Of a stretch of 64,000 nt of DNA, positions 1 through 11,341 are shown piece after piece (the first letter of the stretch is position 1; every line of letters starts with the position of its first letter). A model generated the notes under the pieces. The model worked only from the letters and a program-made list of their open reading frames with translations. It was not told where the DNA came from and ran no database searches. This DNA comes from Cercophora sp. LCS_1 (lineage: Eukaryota; Ascomycota; Sordariomycetes; Sordariales; Lasiosphaeriaceae), in contig JAPZLL010000005.1 of NCBI GenBank assembly GCA_036250225.1, positions 62,001 to 126,000 on the forward strand, given 5' to 3'. A program made the position numbers and the translations under genes.

Positions 1-1113
1 CTTCCCATCGACGGAAATCCCTTGGAGCCAAGCTCAATGCTGACCAGGCCGCGCCTTCCCAACGACCCTCCTTCACAAGCCGATTTGGTCACCCTCTGGT
101 GCCCATTGGCCCATTCCCCAGCCGCTGAAGTATCATCAGTTTCTTGGCCGTCGTGCTGCTAACCATTCGTGTTGTTTGGTATCCCCTTCTGGCAGCCGGT
201 CTGTCCTTCTCATCCCGCGTGCAAGCAAAGTTCCAAGCGCTTTTTCATCCTGGCCCGTGGGGGCTTTTGCGTTCTCGAATGTCAAACACGCGAGTAAAGG
301 GCGAATCTCGGAGACTAGCGGCTCTCTTTGCTGATAGCGTTCCTTGCAAGTTCAAGGTCACGACCAGCCGGAGAGCAGCTGGTATAGCGTTTGTTGGATT
401 CTCCTTGTCTTCCTGTCTTTTTATTGCTCGTCGTCAAAACCTCGCGTCTGTCTTGGTGGCCAGGACAAGTGCTCCGGCCCCCCGGTTGGGATAAGAGTGC
501 GGAAGTGAGGCTCTGCAGACGTCCGTCGAGGCACGAAACGCTACTCCCGAACGACCGGTACCGGGATCTGGCGTAGGGACGGATGAGCGTCTAGCCTCTT
601 AGGTTGACCGAAGCATCAAGTTCCCAAACAGGGAGATGGAGGCGGCAAGTCCCTAGAGCGCGCCCCCCCCCCCCGCTGCAACGAAAGGCACTCAGGGATG
701 CACATATGTCAATGTGCGGGTTCTCGGCACAGGCCGCCAAGGGCATCTCTCCGGGATGTGGCCCAACGCTCCCCACCCAACGGAGATCAAGCCATCCAGA
801 ATCGCGTGCCTCGCTCCAACTTGTTCGAAGGGCGCCAGGGAGGGTCGCCTCATGTATGTGACGCTGGCGAAAGAGCTACCCACGTGCATCACATCCCGGC
901 CGACACTGCTGCGCGACACCCTGCGAGCGTTTGATTCCTACGCGCAGGCAGCATGTTTAAATACCATGCGGCTCGCGACCTTGGGTTTCGACATTCCCGT
1001 CTTGTCTGCACCCACCTCCAACCCAGCTGAGCAGCACCGGGCTCCTGTGCTACTACAGACGACATTCGCCTCACGCGACCAACGCAGCCGGTCGAGGCAT
1101 ACCAGTCATCAAG
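1..1113. other. Gene-free stretch upstream of phosphate permease
   Basis: No reading frame here has a recognisable domain or splice structure. It contains a poly-C run near 663-674 and a CACGTG element near 881 (listed separately). The downstream part is probably promoter and 5' leader of the phosphate permease. Confidence 0.5.
879..887. promoter_or_regulatory. Pho box (CACGTG) upstream of phosphate permease
   Basis: The plus strand reads CCCACGTGC, the exact reverse complement of GCACGTGGG, the high-affinity form of the E-box bound by yeast Pho4; Neurospora NUC-1 recognises the same CACGTG core. It lies about 230 bp upstream of the permease start codon. Binding is inferred from the match and from the target gene's function. 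Confidence 0.55.
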
Positions 1114-3001
1114 ATGCCTCTCCATCAGTTTGACTACCTCTTGGCCATCGGCACAATCTTTGCTGGCCTTGATGCCTGGAACATCGGTACGTTGTGCCCC
1201 CCGAGATGGCTTCATCTGTGCTGCGACTCACGCTGACCGGTTTGAAACAGGTGCTAACGATGTCGCCAACTCGTGGGCCACTTCGGTTGGTTCTCAGTCC
1301 GTCACCTACCTCCAGGCTATGGTCCTGGCCTCCACCATGGAGTTCGCCGGCGCAATCGGTGTCGGTGCCCGCGTTGCCGATACCATCCGCACAAAGGTCG
1401 TCAACACGGCGCTCTTCAAGGACGATCCCTCCATGTTGATGCTCGGCATGGTCTGCGCTGTTACCGGTTCTTCGATTTACCTCACTATCGCAACTCGCAT
1501 TGGTCTTCCCGTTTCCACGACGCACTCCATCATGGGTGGTGTCATCGGCATGGGCGTTGCTGCTATTGGCGCCAATGGTAATGTTTCCTGCTGAGCAACG
1601 CAGGCAGCACAGACTGCTAACAGGACCAGGCATCCAATGGGTCGGTACGGGCGGAGTCAACTCGGGTGTCGTTCAGGTGTTTCTCGCATGGATCATCGCC
1701 CCTGGTCTGTCCGGCGCCTTTGGCTCCATCATCTTCCTGATCACCAAGTACGGCGTCATGCTTCGCAAGAACCCGGTCTGGAAAGCCTTCTTCCTCGTGC
1801 CCGTCTACTTTGGCATCACCGCTTGTCTCCTCACCATGCTGTTGCTCTGGAAGGGCGGCAGCTATGAGATCAAGCTCACCGACGCCGAGGTTGCCGGCAC
1901 CATTGTTGGTGTCGGCGCTGCCTTCGCCCTGTTCATCGCCGTCACGCTTATGCCTTGGTTGTACCGCGTTGTCATCCTGGACGACTGGCAGCTCCGCTGG
2001 TGGCACATTCCTCTCGGTCCTCTCCTTCTCCGTCGCGGCGAGGTCCCTCCCAACCCCGAGGGTGAGGGCCACATCAAGGACTACTACGCTGGCCACCTAA
2101 CCAAGGAAGAGCTCGCCTCCCGTCGTGCTACTGAGCGCGGCGATGTGGAGACTGCTGCTGGCGAGGGCGTCGAGAAGAAGGTTGGCTCTGACGTCTCCGA
2201 GAGCGGTGATGCGCCCGTTCCCCGCGCCCCCGTGAAGAAACTCGTTGGCCCCAAGCCCGAGGGCAAGTGGTACAGCGGCGCTGTCCTCTTCTGGTGGGTC
2301 AAGTACCTCCTGCTCCGCGGCGTCGACCAGGACGTGGTCAACATGCAACACGAGAAGAGCGTTCTCTCTGGCGATGTCGCCGAGCTCCACGCCCACGCCG
2401 CCCACTACGACAACAAGACCGAGTACATGTACAGCTTCCTCCAAGTCATGACTGCCTGTACCGCCGCCTTCACCCACGGCGCTAACGACATCTCTAACGC
2501 CATTGGTCCCTATGCTACCGTCTTCCAGATCTGGCACGAAGGCAGTCTCCCGGCCGGCGGCAAGTCCGAAGTCCCCATCTGGATTCTGGTCTTTGGTGGT
2601 ACCTGCTTGGTCATCGGTCTCTGGACATACGGTTACAACATCATGAGGAACTTGGGCAACAAGATCACGCTCCACTCGCCCTCGCGAGGTTTCTCCATGG
2701 AGTTGGGCTCCGCCGTCACCATCATCCTCGCTACCCGTCTCAGTAAGTTTCTCTCTTGCTCCAGGTAGTTGAGAACCATGTGCTAACTCGTCTCGCAGAG
2801 CTTCCCGTCTCCACCACCCAGTGTATTACCGGTGCCACCGTCGGTGTCGGTCTCTGCTCGGGCACATGGCGCACCATTAACTGGCGCATGGTTGCCTGGA
2901 TCTACATGGGCTGGATCATCACCCTGCCCTGCACTGGCATCATTTCGGGCTGTCTGATGGGTGTCATCATCAACGCTCCTCGCTGGGGTCTTGGTGTTTG
3001 A
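1114..3001 (+). CDS. pho-4: Na+/phosphate symporter, PHO89/pho-4 family
   Basis: High-affinity inorganic phosphate uptake at the plasma membrane, PiT/PHO4 family. Exons are 1114-1186, 1251-1577, 1630-2742 and 2799-3001, giving 571 residues. The splice at 1186/1251 exactly restores the signature GANDVANSWATS (from residue 25), and the second inverted half carries GANDISNAIGPYATV (from about residue 417), so both PHO4 signatures are intact. Hydrophobic segments flank a charged central loop (about 268-390) that is a usual place for regulation in this family. Length matches fungal pho-4/PHO89. The start ATG is the only one giving the conserved short N-terminus ending in DAWNIGAND. A Pho box lies upstream, so induction by phosphate starvation is likely. 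The downstream MFS gene has no obvious functional link. Confidence 0.93.
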
Positions 3002-4036
3002 TCGTGGTAGTATTTGGTTGAAAAGTTGTGCTTGGCCTGTTGAAGATTTTCTTTTATGAGAGAGATACCAGCAATACCCACTGTTACTTGGTTTGACCAC
3101 AATATATTTGGTAATTCAAGGAGGAGATTAATCTGCTTCTTGGTGTGCAATCTCCATCTGTGGTCTCCGCGATGCATCTGCGTCAACGGCGATACAATCG
3201 GTGTGACTCAACGCTCTGCATCTCGGGTTTTAAGGAATTAAGGAGCTCGTGGATACGCTCCTGGATACGCTGGACCCGATGCTCAATCGGATTCCCCTAA
3301 AATTTTATCATGACGCAATCCTTCTGCATTCACCAACACGCGGGAAAAAGTTTGGCTTTCGACGCTGCAAGCTCACTAATCCTCGCGAGATAAGGCCTTA
3401 TCAGGGGCAGCCAAGCAAGTTTGATACAGAAAATTCAGGCCCATGCTCGTGCGTGTGCTGCATTATTTTGTCCCGGACTCGCCAAGCTTCAATCGGCTCG
3501 ATTGTCGGCCGTCCATTTCAAAGCAACACACCCAGCGCGGGACGCACAGACACCTCTTCTTTCTGACAAATGCCCGTTGCTGATTCCATCGCCAGTGGAC
3601 GCCAGGGGAGAAATGTCCAATCGGAGGCACTCCTGGCACGCATCCCAGGCCGTTTAGTCGTCAAGGATGTTTAGTGTATAGGCGGTTAGGACGGTTAGTC
3701 GGATTTGTAACCTCAGAGTTGTTCGCTGAACTGTCCAGAAGCAGGAATTGCGACAGCCCACATTTTTAATCATGTCTTGGCTTCGAGGGATTCCCTGGCG
3801 ATTCCCTAGCGGAGGGGAGTGTATAAGATGTCGTCTCCGCCTCAGGCAAGAAATGGTTTGGCATCAAAGAGTTGGACAACGGTAACAGACACAGACTCGG
3901 GCGTTGGGCAACCTCCGACCTCTGCAAAGTCCGCAAAACCCGACCTTCGACGGGGATAGCATCTTGACGACTCAGCTACTTATTACCCCCTGATTTGGGT
4001 CATTGTTTTCAAGTTGTTCAGTTCTTCACTCACGCA
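3002..4036. other. Intergenic, phosphate permease 3' end to MFS exporter
   Basis: About 1 kb with no supportable coding sequence. The last 200 bases are probably promoter and leader of the MFS gene. No repeat or RNA gene was seen. Confidence 0.5.
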
Positions 4037-5850
4037 ATGTCTTCCCTCCGTCCAACACCCGCTGCCCGCGAAAGCCAAACCGACATCACGCCGCCAGACA
4101 TGAGCACCGCCACGACACCCGCCATGAGCGTGGCCCCGACCATAGAAAAGACCACCGACTCGGATACAGACCCTGAGAAGGCCATCGATCCGTCACCGAG
4201 GTTATCGTCCGACTCGCTTCAGTCCAGCAGCGAGACGGGGGTGCGATCGCTCACGGGCATCAAGTGGATTCTCGTGTGCATATCGCTGTACACCAGCGCT
4301 TTTCTCTACGGCCTCGACACGACCATCGCCGCCGATGTCCAAGGGCCGGTCGTCGAGGCCTTTGGCCACATTGAATTGCTCTCGTGGATTGGATCTGGTT
4401 TCCCCCTCGGCTCGGTGGCCGTCATTCTCCTGATGGGCAACCTGCTGAACCAATTCAATTACAAATGGGTGTTTATCTGGAGCGTGGCCATGTTCGAGGT
4501 TGGTTCGGTTCTTTGCGGCGCTGTAAGTAACACCATCCACCCTCTGGGATCAAAAAAGAAAGACGAAGCTGACTGTCCCAGGCCCCCAACATGAACGCCC
4601 TCATCGTCGGGCGTGTCCTGGCCGGCGTCGGCGGCGCCGGTATCTACCTCGGCGGTCTCAACTACTTTAGCTACCTCACCGCCCCCAAGGAGCGAGGCCT
4701 CTACATCAGCCTGATCGGCTTCTTCTGGGGCATCGGCGCGGTCCTCGGCCCCGTCATCGGCGGTGGGTTCGCCGTGTCGAGTGCGACCTGGCGCTGGGCC
4801 TTCTACATCAACCTCGTCATCGGCGCGGCCGTAGCACCCATCTACATCTTCTTCCTGCCGGCCATCCACCCCGTCCAAGGCCAGACGATCCGCGAGCGTA
4901 TCGCCCATTTCGACTTTCTCGGCCTCGTCCTCGTCGGTGCCTCGTGGGTTCTCTTCACCGTCGCTTTCTCCATGGCGGGCGTCCAATGGGCCTGGAGCGA
5001 CGGGCGGTCCATCGCCATGATTGTTGTATTCGGCGTCGTTTTCGTCGCGGCGATCCTCCAGCAGTACTTTTCCGTCTTCACGACCTCCGCCAACCGCGCT
5101 GTGCCGGGGCATTTGTTGCTGAGCCGCACACAAATCATGCTGCTCCTCGCTACCGGCGCGAGCACGGCAACGCTGTTTGTCATTGTGTATTTTCTTCCGA
5201 TCTACTTTCAGTTCGTGCATCACGATGACCCGATTGAGGCGGCGGTCCGTCTGCTCCCGTTCATCATCGTTTCGGTCGTTACGAATGTCTCGGCGGGTAA
5301 ATTCCTTTCCACGATCCGCTACTACATGCCCATCTACCTGTTTGCTGGCATCTTGATTACGATCGGCGGTGCGCTGCTCATGGTGTATCTCGACCCGTCC
5401 ACAAGCCAGGGCGTGATTTATGGACTGTCCGTCGTGGTTGCCGTTGGAAACGGTCTCACCATCCAACTCGGCTACGCTGTGGCGACGCTCACCGTCGATA
5501 AGAGCGACGTGGGGAATATCATCAGCCTGCAGAATCTGGCGCAGATTGGCGGGACCACGGTCGGTTTGGTCATTGGTGGACAGGTGTTCCAGTCGTACGC
5601 CGTGCGGAACTTGTCTGAGGCGCTGGCGGGACATGGGTTCTCGGCGCAGGAGATTGTTGAGGCGACGGCGGGCGCGCAGAGTGCGTTGTTTGCGAAGCTT
5701 GACGGGGAGCTGAGGGAGCGGGCGATTGAGGCGATTGTGCACGCCATGCAGAGGAGCTTTACGTTGGTGGTTTCGTCGGGGGCGGTCTTGGTTGTTGCGG
5801 CGGCGGCGATGAGGAGGGAGAAGCTGTTTGGGGAGATTGTGCAGGCTTAG
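4037..5850 (+). CDS. MFS drug/metabolite exporter, DHA2 (14-TM) family
   Basis: Proton antiporter of the DHA2 type, which in fungi exports toxins, drugs or secondary metabolites across the plasma membrane. Exons 4037-4522 and 4582-5850 encode 584 residues; the intron joins LCGA to APNMNALIVGR in frame. The N-terminal 70 residues are hydrophilic and Ser/Thr/Pro-rich. The first helix (from about residue 73) ends in the family-typical LDTTIAADVQGPVV, GRVLAGVGGAGIY follows, and the antiporter motif C appears as GAVLGPVIGGGFA. Start: the upstream in-frame TTG at 3995 is not a normal start, so the first ATG is used. The third-position composition drifts from C-rich to G-rich along the gene. The substrate cannot be told from sequence, and no synthase gene is adjacent. 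Confidence 0.9.
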
Positions 5851-6234
5851 ACCTAGAGGTTGGGAAGTACAGCGGCGTATCTGGGGGTCGGTTTAGAGCA
5901 ATGGCGTTTTGGTTGAGCATTTACACTGGTTAGATAAGAGCATTTGGTGGACGGACTTACATGGAGCTGCATTACTTCCGTTTATTTGCTACAAAGGGTA
6001 ACCCGCACTTTGACGACGGCTTTCGGGAGAGCATCACAGCAAGCGAGGAAAGCGAAGTCCGGCTTGGAACCTGTTGGCTGCAAGAACTCTGCGTCCGAGC
6101 CGCTCCAGCGTACGATAATCTTCCCCTCTTTCGATCCCTTCCCATATCTACATATGTCACCACCAACCCCAACCCCAACTTCATCTTCAAACCATCTCAT
6201 CTCTCCATCATCGCCCTCAAGAACAACCACCACC
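5851..6234. other. Intergenic between MFS exporter and ICMT-like locus
   Basis: About 380 bases containing the MFS 3' end and the presumed promoter of the ICMT-like locus, which becomes strongly C/A-rich towards its 3' side. No separate feature is supported. Confidence 0.4.
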
Positions 6235-6922
6235 ATGGCATCACCCCCTTCCCAACTCCTAGGACCTCGCTGCTCTCCTCCCCCTGGTATCATACACCTC
6301 CTACAACGCCATGTCACCACCCAACACGCCCTTCGAATCCGCCTCCAAGCCCCCACCGACCTCTGCCACACCCTAAATTTCACCTCCCAAACCGCCATCA
6401 CAACCCTCTGGGCCCTCCCCTTTTTCCTCGTCGCCTACCAAACCCTCCTCACCCTGTCCTACCCCCGTTTCACCCTCTTCGGTCCATCCAACCGACTCAA
6501 TCCCGCGCACCACCATCCTCCTCCTGCTTCTGTCCACCGGCATCCCCCTCCGGTTTGCATCCTACGCAACCCTCGGTCGAGATTTTACCTTTATCCTAGC
6601 CGTCCCGTCGCGTCTCGAGACGGACGGATTGCATGCCTGGGTGCAGCACCCTGCGTATGTGGGGTTCGGGTTCTGTTTCCTTGCCAACTCGGCGCCGTTT
6701 TGTCGGGCGGATGAGACGCAGGCTTGTTTGGCGCCGAGGCGGGTGTACGACGTGGTGAGATGGGTTGAGGCGTGGGTTGTGTTGCCGGTTGTGACGGGGG
6801 TGTATTTTTGGTCGTTGTGGTGGAGGGTGCTGGGGGAGGAGGGGATGTTGCTGGAGAGGTTTGGCGCGGAGTGGGAAGTTTGGCATGCGGGGACGGCGAG
6901 GTTTTTGCCGGGGGCTTGGTAG
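6235..6922 (+). pseudogene. Isoprenylcysteine carboxyl methyltransferase-like, frame disrupted
   Basis: The last 120 codons (frame through 6629) read as the C-terminal part of the ICMT/PEMT membrane methyltransferase superfamily: LGRDFTFILAV, then HAWVQHPAYVGF matching the H-P-x-Y-x-G motif, and a tail FGAEWEVWHAGTARFLPGAW resembling the family's E-x-x-L-x-x-x-F-G-x-E-Y...R-x-x-P ending. The preceding hydrophobic segment TTLWALPFFLVAYQTLLTLSYP lies in another frame (with ATG at 6235 in good context, CACCATGG), and a further family-like stretch near 6270-6340 lies in the first frame again. No plausible GT-AG intron joins them, because AG is nearly absent from the stretch. Either small indels have killed the gene or the sequence carries indel errors. 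The family assignment is good; activity as drawn is unlikely. Confidence 0.6.
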
Positions 6923-7699
6923 GTGGTGTTGGACTAGGAAATGTCGGAGATTGAGCACAGGAGATTGGAATATACGGGTTTGAAATACACGGGGTTGGGA
7001 GATACGGGGTTGGAACACGCACGTGGCTGGGCAATGCCTGAAAAGCACCTTGGCAGTTGCGGGAGGTGAGATGCTTCGATTTCTCCAAGGTCAAGAGCGG
7101 ATTACAGATGCAAAGTTGATGGCTGAACACAAGATGGTATCTAATATCACGGTTTGGCGGCAGTAATTGGTGGTGCAACAAGATGTGCTATCTGACTGGC
7201 AATCATCCCAGGGAGCTAGAATCCGACTCAGATGCTATGTGCTCGAGCCATCGATTTTATATTGACTTGGGGTGATGGCTGTGGGCCAGTCTGCGTTGCT
7301 TTTTCTGCTTTTGCACATAGCCACGGTGATGACCGGCCGGCACGTGCCAGGCACGTGCCACGCCTAGATAGGGGTGTCGTGCCGGCGCCTTAGACTTAGA
7401 TTGAACAACAACCCCAGGGAGGCGATTCATCACCCCATTCCTACGGAGTTCCTACGGTGACCAGTACGTTGTTATTCCCTACGTCGTATCCTACGTTGTT
7501 GTCGTTGTTTCCTATGTCTACCTCCGATCAGTGGAAGCCCTGCCCGTAGGTCGGCCTGGAAGGCCGACCACTGCGTTGTGTGTGTGTGTGTGTTGTTCGA
7601 TCCAGTTCAATATACATCGAACGCCGTATGACCATCTTTCATCTCAACTGCAGTATCTTTCCCATCATATTCTACCACTCCGACCAGATCCAGTCCTGC
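6923..7699. other. Convergent intergenic region
   Basis: Lies between two genes whose 3' ends face each other. It holds two GGCACGTGCC palindromes (7339-7359), several CCTACG repeats (7439-7500) and a TG microsatellite near 7577-7592. No coding sequence is supported. Confidence 0.5.
7339..7359. repeat. Tandem pair of GGCACGTGCC palindromes
   Basis: Two copies of the 10-bp palindrome GGCACGTGCC start at 7339 and 7350, 11 bp apart. The core CACGTG is an E-box. They sit between two convergent genes rather than in an obvious promoter, so their role is unclear. Confidence 0.5.
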
Positions 7700-8293
7700 T
7701 CAGTTGCCGCTGGCGGGCAAGTCCTCCATCTGGTTCAGATCCTCGCCGTACTCCTCGCCGTTAACGATGAGCGGCTGGCAATCCTGGAGAACGAACATCA
7801 TGCGAGCCCACTCAGTCTTGCTGCGGTTGACCCACTGGTGCTGGGTAGCGCGCTGAACCGCAACATCGCCGCGCTTCATCGGGTAGGACTCGCCACTGTC
7901 AAGAACCATGTCGACCTCGCCCTCGAGAACGATACCGTAGTCCAGGCTCTTGGTGCGGTGCATGTCGCAGGCGTAGCCGGGAGCAAAGTCGACGCAGCGA
8001 AGAACGGTACCCTTGGGGTTGACGAGACCGAGATTGCCCGAGGCGACAACCGTCTTGTGCTCATCGATATCCTTGTCCTTGTTCAGGTCGACGGGGAACT
8101 CCGAAGTCGTGTAGGCTACGCTGAACGCCAAGCGGCCGCTGTCGTACGGCACCCACTCGAAGTCATTGTGGCTCTGCACAATTGCCTTGCCCTCCTCGTT
8201 GTGGCCAGTGATCAGGCGGTGGAGCTGGGGAAGGTCGGACACCTTGTTGTTGTCGTGGCGAGGAGCGAAATCCGAGCTGCTGGCGTCACCCAT
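7700..8293 (-). CDS. Single-domain cupin protein
   Basis: A 197-residue protein with one cupin_2 beta-barrel. Motif 1 is seen as DMHRTKSLDYGIVLEGEVDM and motif 2 as MKRGDVAVQRATQHQWVN. In motif 1 the usual H-x-H is H-R-T, so one metal ligand is replaced, while the later E-like position and the motif-2 His are kept; metal binding may be altered. The start is taken at MGDASSS rather than an upstream in-frame ATG at 8368, because the cupin alignment and the non-conserved character of the extra 25 residues favour it. No signal peptide, so probably cytosolic. Substrate unknown; related fungal proteins occur both in primary metabolism and beside biosynthetic genes. No intron is needed. Confidence 0.8.
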   Translation of the reverse strand: MGDASSSDFAPRHDNNKVSDLPQLHRLITGHNEEGKAIVQSHNDFEWVPYDSGRLAFSVAYTTSEFPVDLNKDKDIDEHKTVVASGNLGLVNPKGTVLRCVDFAPGYACDMHRTKSLDYGIVLEGEVDMVLDSGESYPMKRGDVAVQRATQHQWVNRSKTEWARMMFVLQDCQPLIVNGEEYGEDLNQMEDLPASGN

Positions 8294-9875
8294 TTTGACT
8301 GTTGTGATGTTGGCGAGGTGAAGATGACGGTGAAAGGTATCAGGTGGCGCAAGAAGACGGGAGCGCAAGGTAGCAAGCTGTCCTGAATCGGTCGCTCACG
8401 AGTCAGATCTTGCGCGCGAATCGTTAGCTTGTTATGGATGCGAAGTGAGAGAGCTCGAGAGAAGCTGTCGCCAAGCTATGGAGGGGTAGCTGATTTGAAG
8501 AGGAGCAATTCCGACCTGCGCGGCGGGAGAGTGTAGGGGTGGAGAGGGAGAGAACACGTACTTAACGATGCTTGTTAAGACTGATGAGGAACGATAAACT
8601 TGCAAGAGTATGCTCCCAGAGATTGTAATTGCGAACCCGCGAGCAAGAAAGACCAAGTTCAGATTTGGTGTTCGCGCAGGCGGAGAACGGAAGAAGGTGG
8701 GGGAGATTTATGAACCCCGCCCTGTCAGCTTTCTGGCGACCCTACGGGCAGCGCCGGACGACATTGGGTGAGAGGACGGGTCGGTTGGACGGGCCGCGAT
8801 TTTTCGTTCGCCCGAACTCGAGTCGGGCAGGAGCTACCCTCATCAGCGCGGGCCCCCACACGACAGTCCGCAGAGCAGGTCCGCTTTCGGGTTCATTCAT
8901 TGGTGTCGAGGCAGTCCCGCGTGGTTGCAGATCTCCGATTGGGCTGCAGATTGGGCCCGATGTCAAGCGGACGTTTACCTTACCGACCGTTCACCTGGTC
9001 GCGTGCTTCGGTGTGGCATGTGCTACTTGGCTGACTTATCTCACCTTTTGTTCCTCAAGCCTGTTGAGTCGTGGACCGTTGTACCCAAGCTCGCGGGTCA
9101 CTTCTTCCATCTTGTCACCCCCGTCCTGGAGTCCGCTTGCTTGCTGCATATGGCCCAAAGGAGCGGAACGAACTGATCAGCCAGATAACATGCACGGCGC
9201 AACGACAGATAGGGTCGGCTGCCCTTTTACGGCCGTATAGGTCCGACGAAGTCCACCCTCACCAGGTACTCCCGACCTAGGCCTCTTCGCGAGCACTGCG
9301 ACCCCCCAATCGGTTTGCAATGCTGCCCTCGGTCAGACTTGGGCGAGACATGCGGGTGTTCGAGCAAGGTACCGGGGTTGACCGAGAGTGCTCGCCAACG
9401 TCATGGCTGCACTGCATCGCCGTGGGACACTCTTGCACGCTCTCTGGCGCCACGGTTACTAACGGTGAACGGCCCAGTGCTATGGTCATTGCAGATGCAT
9501 CGCTTGGACTGCAAGAGCATCGAATCGCGCGCCAGTTGCAAGGATAGGCACGGATATGAATGCTCGATTTCAATGCTTGCAGCTGCCCGTCAACATCGCC
9601 CGACTAATGATAGAGCCTGCCACAGGAATGGCTGCCTTGAACAGGTCAGAAGGGATGAACTACAGGGTCTGGGGTCCTATCTTTACATCGGACGGGGCCG
9701 AATGGAATCCGCCAGTCCGGACCATAAAGCTTATTTCGACAGCAGTTGTTTCACAGAGAGTCCTGCAACACTGAATTGTGTTCGGGATCCGGTTTTGCCT
9801 CCAATTTGCACCGGCGAAGTTGACATGGTTGGGTATAGTGGGAGCTGACATCCTGAAGCGCACAAGCTCCGCCCA
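8294..9875. other. 1.6-kb intergenic region
   Basis: Promoter of the cupin gene at the left end, then about 1.4 kb in which I see no domain, RNA gene or repeat. The open frames here have no recognisable features and are probably chance. Confidence 0.4.
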
Positions 9876-11341
9876 TCAAACGATCGAAGGCTCTGGAAGT
9901 GCGTCGATTATCAATCCATCCACAACCTTGCCGGCCTCCTTCCAAATGATGCTAAACCTCTGAACCGCGTCCGTCGTCTTCTTTGATTGTAGTTTCAAGT
10001 CTTCAAGCTCTCGAGTCAAACGAGATACCTCGGCACCCAGTTCGGCGTTGTTTGCCACGATCTTGGTCACCCCCGACCTCTCCTTTTCGAGTTCCGTGGA
10101 GAAAGTCTCCCGGCCATGAGCCAGCAATGAGTTTTCTTTGCGAAGTTCCTCTATGGGCCTTGCCGTGGTCTCCCGAAAACCGTCGTGCTGGATCTCCCGC
10201 CACATCTTCATGATGTCGTTTGACTCGTCCTGAGACCGCAGCTGTTTCGATACCATTTCGTATTGCTCCTTCCAGGCCTCAATCACCTTGTCCTTGCCAA
10301 CTGACGTTTTCTCGCTTGCCTTTAGGTCTTCAACCTGTTTCCTGAGTTCGTCAATCTCCTTCTGGGAGTCAAAGTATAGCTTCTTGACACTCTTATACTT
10401 TGTCACGACAGCACGGAAGACTTCATCCTTGGGTCCGCCATTCTGGCTGCTGCTATCATCACTGAGCTTTGCGAGCTCGGTCTCAAGCTCGGCGATTCGC
10501 TTGTCCTTGGCCGCGACCCCCCTTTTCAGTGCGGCGATATCATTGATCTGCGAGACAGCCTCGTCTGACCTTTTGGGCGCAGTGTCGACGAGAGAATCTG
10601 TGAGTTGCTGGCTGGAGCGAGTCGCACGGAAAGGAATGTCTCCGAACAGTGAGCCGGGTGGGTGCCGATAAGGGCTCAAGTCAACTCGTCCGGAGGAATC
10701 CGGCCCGGTGCCTGGTCCACTGTCAAGCGAGCTCGGTCTCTTTGCATCGGTGGTTGGAGCAATGTCGGCCGCTTGTTCTTGGAGGAGGGACTCTATGACA
10801 CTTCGAGCTTGGTCAAGGTACATCTCCCTTTCAGGTGTGGCCGAGCTTCTGCATCGCCGTCAGCAGGGAAACATCGGCACAGTTGTGACGCTACCCACTC
10901 TTGAGGGCAGAAGATGAGGAGTGACAACGCTGAGTTGGCTAGTTGGATCCTCCCGCTCGACTTGTCAAGTTGGTCGCTGGAGAGGGCAACTCGGAACACC
11001 GGCCATGCCGACTGGAGCTTGCGTGCCCCACGAAGCTGATCCCAGTCGCCAAGACGCGTGTAGAGAACACTGAGTTCCACTGAGGTCGCGTTGACGGCCC
11101 TGTTTACCTCTTTAAGCCAATCGTTCGGTCGTTTATGGCTCGGTAAGGCGGTCGGGGATCGCAACAGCGTATTCAAGCCGACAATGACGGCTTTTGTCGC
11201 CTGGACCTGGCTCAGCACGAGACGCACATTCCTAGGACCGTCACCGACGGATTGTGCAACCGATATCAGGACGTTCTCAGCCTTCGAAGCGGTAGCAACA
11301 ACGGCAGCTCCGGCAGCGCTGATGCTCAGAGGATCTGCCAT
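9876..11341 (-). CDS. Fungal STAND-type N-domain protein with coiled-coil C-terminus
   Basis: Two exons on the minus strand, 11341-10899 and 10848-9876, give 471 residues. The 50-nt intron has a TGCTGAC branch region and joins LLIFCPQE to SSATPEREMYLDQ. The N-terminus (MADPLSISAAGAAVVATASK) is the hydrophobic N-domain found at the front of many fungal NLR/STAND and HET-associated proteins. Instead of a NACHT or NB-ARC core, the second half is charged and heptad-like (about residues 260-450, rich in L/E/K/Q). No P-loop is visible. By family analogy the N-domain could act in cell-death or membrane signalling, but that is inference. The start is set at MADPLS rather than four codons upstream, because MADPLS is the conserved beginning. 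Confidence 0.75.

Noticed and set aside
4459..5742. 427-codon antisense frame inside the MFS exporter
   Set aside because: Very charged sequence (D/E/R/G) that mirrors codon bias of the true gene on the plus strand.
7580..8386. 268-codon plus-strand frame across the cupin gene
   Set aside because: Antisense shadow; the minus strand encodes both cupin motifs.
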